Of a stretch of DNA of 6,655 nucleotides, positions 6,022 through 6,655 are shown piece by piece (position 1 is the stretch's first letter; every line of letters begins with the position of its first letter). Source of the DNA: Bacillota bacterium. Its GTDB lineage: Bacteria; Bacillota; Clostridia; Tissierellales; Sporanaerobacteraceae. The stretch covers positions 1 to 6,655 of the forward strand of contig JAKPAR010000180.1 of assembly GCA_029779375.1 (NCBI GenBank), written 5' to 3'. The translations under genes and the position numbers were made by a program. The notes beneath the pieces are model-generated. The model did no database searches, was not told where the DNA came from, and worked only from the letters and a program-made list of their open reading frames with translations.

Positions 6022-6035
6022 ATGATCGTTTTTGA
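5958..6035 (+). CDS. Leader peptide ORF (25 aa) of the exporter attenuator
   Basis: A 25-codon frame starts at ATG 5958, 7 nt after a near-perfect AAAGGAGGT, and ends at TGA 6033-6035. It begins MIMICSILIKENL and ends STTYDRF. It is too short to be a normal protein and matches no family I know; there is no run of a single amino-acid codon, so classical amino-acid attenuation is unlikely. Its codons 19-25 encode both the 3' arm of the ribosome-site helix and the 5' arm of the antiterminator, so the ribosome's position would decide the fold of the leader. This layout resembles leader peptides of antibiotic-inducible ABC transporter and resistance genes in Bacillota (for example bmrB upstream of bmrCD). 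A second in-frame ATG at 5964 is possible but has less favourable spacing. Confidence 0.65.
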   Translation: MIMICSILIKENLSSKCKSTTYDRF

Positions 6036-6075
6036 TTAAATACATAATTTACTAGGAATATCAAAAACCATAGGT
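6018..6075 (+). promoter_or_regulatory. Antiterminator hairpin 1
   Basis: ACCTATG (6018-6024) pairs with CATAGGT (6069-6075), and GTTTTTGAT (6028-6036) pairs with ATCAAAAAC (6060-6068), with only a 3-nt bulge (6025-6027). This gives 16 bp in total. Inside, TAAAT (6037-6041) and ATTTA (6047-6051) can close a small hairpin. The structure uses up the whole 5' arm of terminator 1 (6063-6074), so the two cannot coexist. Its 5' arm lies in the last codons and stop of the leader ORF. Confidence 0.7.
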
Positions 6076-6096
6076 GTGGCTGCCTATGGTTTTTTT
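6063..6096 (+). terminator. Intrinsic terminator 1 of the exporter leader
   Basis: AAAAACCATAGG (6063-6074) and CCTATGGTTTTT (6083-6094) form a perfect 12-bp stem with an 8-nt loop, followed directly by a U tract (seven T at 6090-6096). This is a textbook intrinsic terminator, 28 nt after the leader stop and well before the exporter start. It only makes sense as an attenuator, because no complete gene precedes it on this strand. Confidence 0.9.
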
Positions 6097-6167
6097 ATGC
6101 AATTCTATACTGTTTATTTTTACCAAAACAGATATTGGTGTATTTTGCATATTTATAGCCATGGGCA
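6081..6167 (+). promoter_or_regulatory. Candidate antiterminator 2 linking the two terminators
   Basis: The 3' arm of terminator 1 (TGCCTATGGTT, 6081-6091) can pair with the 5' arm of terminator 2 (AGCCATGGGCA, 6157-6167) over 11 consecutive bases, two of them G-U. Two nested helices would bring the arms together: TATGCAA (6096-6102) with TTGCATA (6145-6151), and CTGTTT (6110-6115) with AAACAG (6126-6131). The fold excludes both terminators. It can form only if terminator 1 has not. Confidence 0.55.
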
Positions 6168-6207
6168 TAGTATTTTTATTTCAATAGCCCATGGCTATTT
6201 TGTTTTT
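6155..6207 (+). terminator. Intrinsic terminator 2 of the exporter leader
   Basis: ATAGCCATGGGC (6155-6166) and GCCCATGGCTAT (6187-6198) form a perfect 12-bp GC-rich stem with a 20-nt loop, followed by TTTGTTTTT (6199-6207). It ends 3 nt before the exporter's AGGAGGG ribosome binding site at 6211-6217. It therefore guards entry into the exporter gene and could also hinder initiation. The loop is longer than usual for a terminator. Confidence 0.82.
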
Positions 6208-6222
6208 GACAGGAGGGATAGA

Positions 6223-6655
6223 ATGAAAGGATTAAAATCGATTTTTAAGTTCATGAGAGGCAGCAAATTTATTTATGCAATGAGTGTTGTAAGTATCGTC
6301 CTTGCTACATTTTTTACAGTAATAGGCCCTCTTTTAGTGAAAACTACTATTGACTCTATTATTGGAAACAAAGAAATAAGTTCTATGAGGATGCTTAAAA
6401 CTATAAATTTTTTAGGAGGTAAAGAGTATTTAAGAAACAATCTGTGGATTATAGGCATAGCACTCATAATTTTAACTATTTTTAGAGGTTTATTTCTTTA
6501 TTTGAAAAATACACTATCAAGTAAAGCTTCTGAAAACACTGCCAAAAATATGAGAGAGCAATTATATGATCATATACAGAGATTGCCTTATGAATATCAT
6601 GTAAAAGCTGATACAGGAGATCTAATTCAAAGATGTAGTTCAGATGTGGAAACTA
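6223..6655 (+). CDS. ABC exporter, transmembrane domain (N-terminal 144 residues, cut by window edge)
   Basis: The visible part is the start of an ABC-type exporter subunit with a fused membrane domain, probably followed beyond the window by an ATPase domain. Two membrane segments are clear, about 17-40 (IYAMSVVSIVLATFFTVIGP and on) and 73-95 (NLWIIGIALIILTIFRGLFL). They are joined by an approximately 30-residue external loop. The stretch after it, MREQLYDHIQRLPYEYH (110-126) and TGDLIQRCSSDVET (131-144), is the cytoplasmic helix motif of LmrA/BmrA/MsbA-like exporters. Such proteins expel drugs, lipids or peptides using ATP, often as heterodimers with a second adjacent gene, which cannot be seen here. 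The start ATG follows AGGAGGG by 5 nt. The long attenuator leader upstream suggests induction by inhibited translation, hence a multidrug role; that is inference. Confidence 0.9.
   Translation, partial: MKGLKSIFKFMRGSKFIYAMSVVSIVLATFFTVIGPLLVKTTIDSIIGNKEISSMRMLKTINFLGGKEYLRNNLWIIGIALIILTIFRGLFLYLKNTLSSKASENTAKNMREQLYDHIQRLPYEYHVKADTGDLIQRCSSDVET

Noticed and set aside
6273..6467. Minus-strand open frame within the ABC exporter
   Set aside because: Antisense to clear exporter membrane segments; its hydrophobicity mirrors them.
1..6655. CRISPR array, insertion sequence, tRNA or rRNA
   Set aside because: No regularly spaced repeats, transposase-like frame, terminal inverted repeats, tRNA cloverleaf or rRNA-like sequence seen.

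Overview
The window is AT-rich, with A/T-ending codons, purine-rich Shine-Dalgarno sites and tight operons. It looks like a low-GC Bacillota chromosome, most likely Clostridium or a close relative; that assignment is inference from gene content and style.

Layout. (1) Positions 1-1980, minus strand: start of a riboflavin operon. A promoter (about 1952-1980), an FMN riboswitch (about 1826-1939) and a terminator hairpin (1730-1768) precede ribD (627-1718) and ribE (614 to the window edge, partial). The upstream flank of the riboswitch can pair with the terminator stem, giving a visible antiterminator. (2) Positions 2011-5764, minus strand: a compact cluster read in the order GNAT acetyltransferase, Ogt-type DNA repair methyltransferase, a 27-codon mini-ORF overlapping the next start, a histidine phosphatase, a second GNAT, an unrecognised 396-residue protein with an apparent internal duplication, and a 44-residue remnant of a third GNAT. 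(3) Positions 5765-5893: AT-rich divergent spacer. (4) Positions 5894-6655, plus strand: promoter, about 294 nt of structured leader RNA with a 25-codon leader ORF, two intrinsic terminators, and the first 144 codons of an ABC exporter.

The most interesting part is the ABC exporter leader. It reads as a two-stage ribosome-sensing attenuator. A helix that takes up the leader ORF's ribosome binding site excludes a long antiterminator; the antiterminator excludes terminator 1; and the 3' arm of terminator 1, once free, can pair over 11 bp with the 5' arm of terminator 2. One switch could thus disarm both terminators, as expected for an exporter induced by a ribosome-targeting compound. The pairings are read directly from the sequence; the induction logic is inference.

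How the genes relate: ribD and ribE carry out three steps of riboflavin synthesis and are controlled by the end product FMN. The central cluster looks like an accessory set of modifying and repair enzymes. The exporter is separately controlled.
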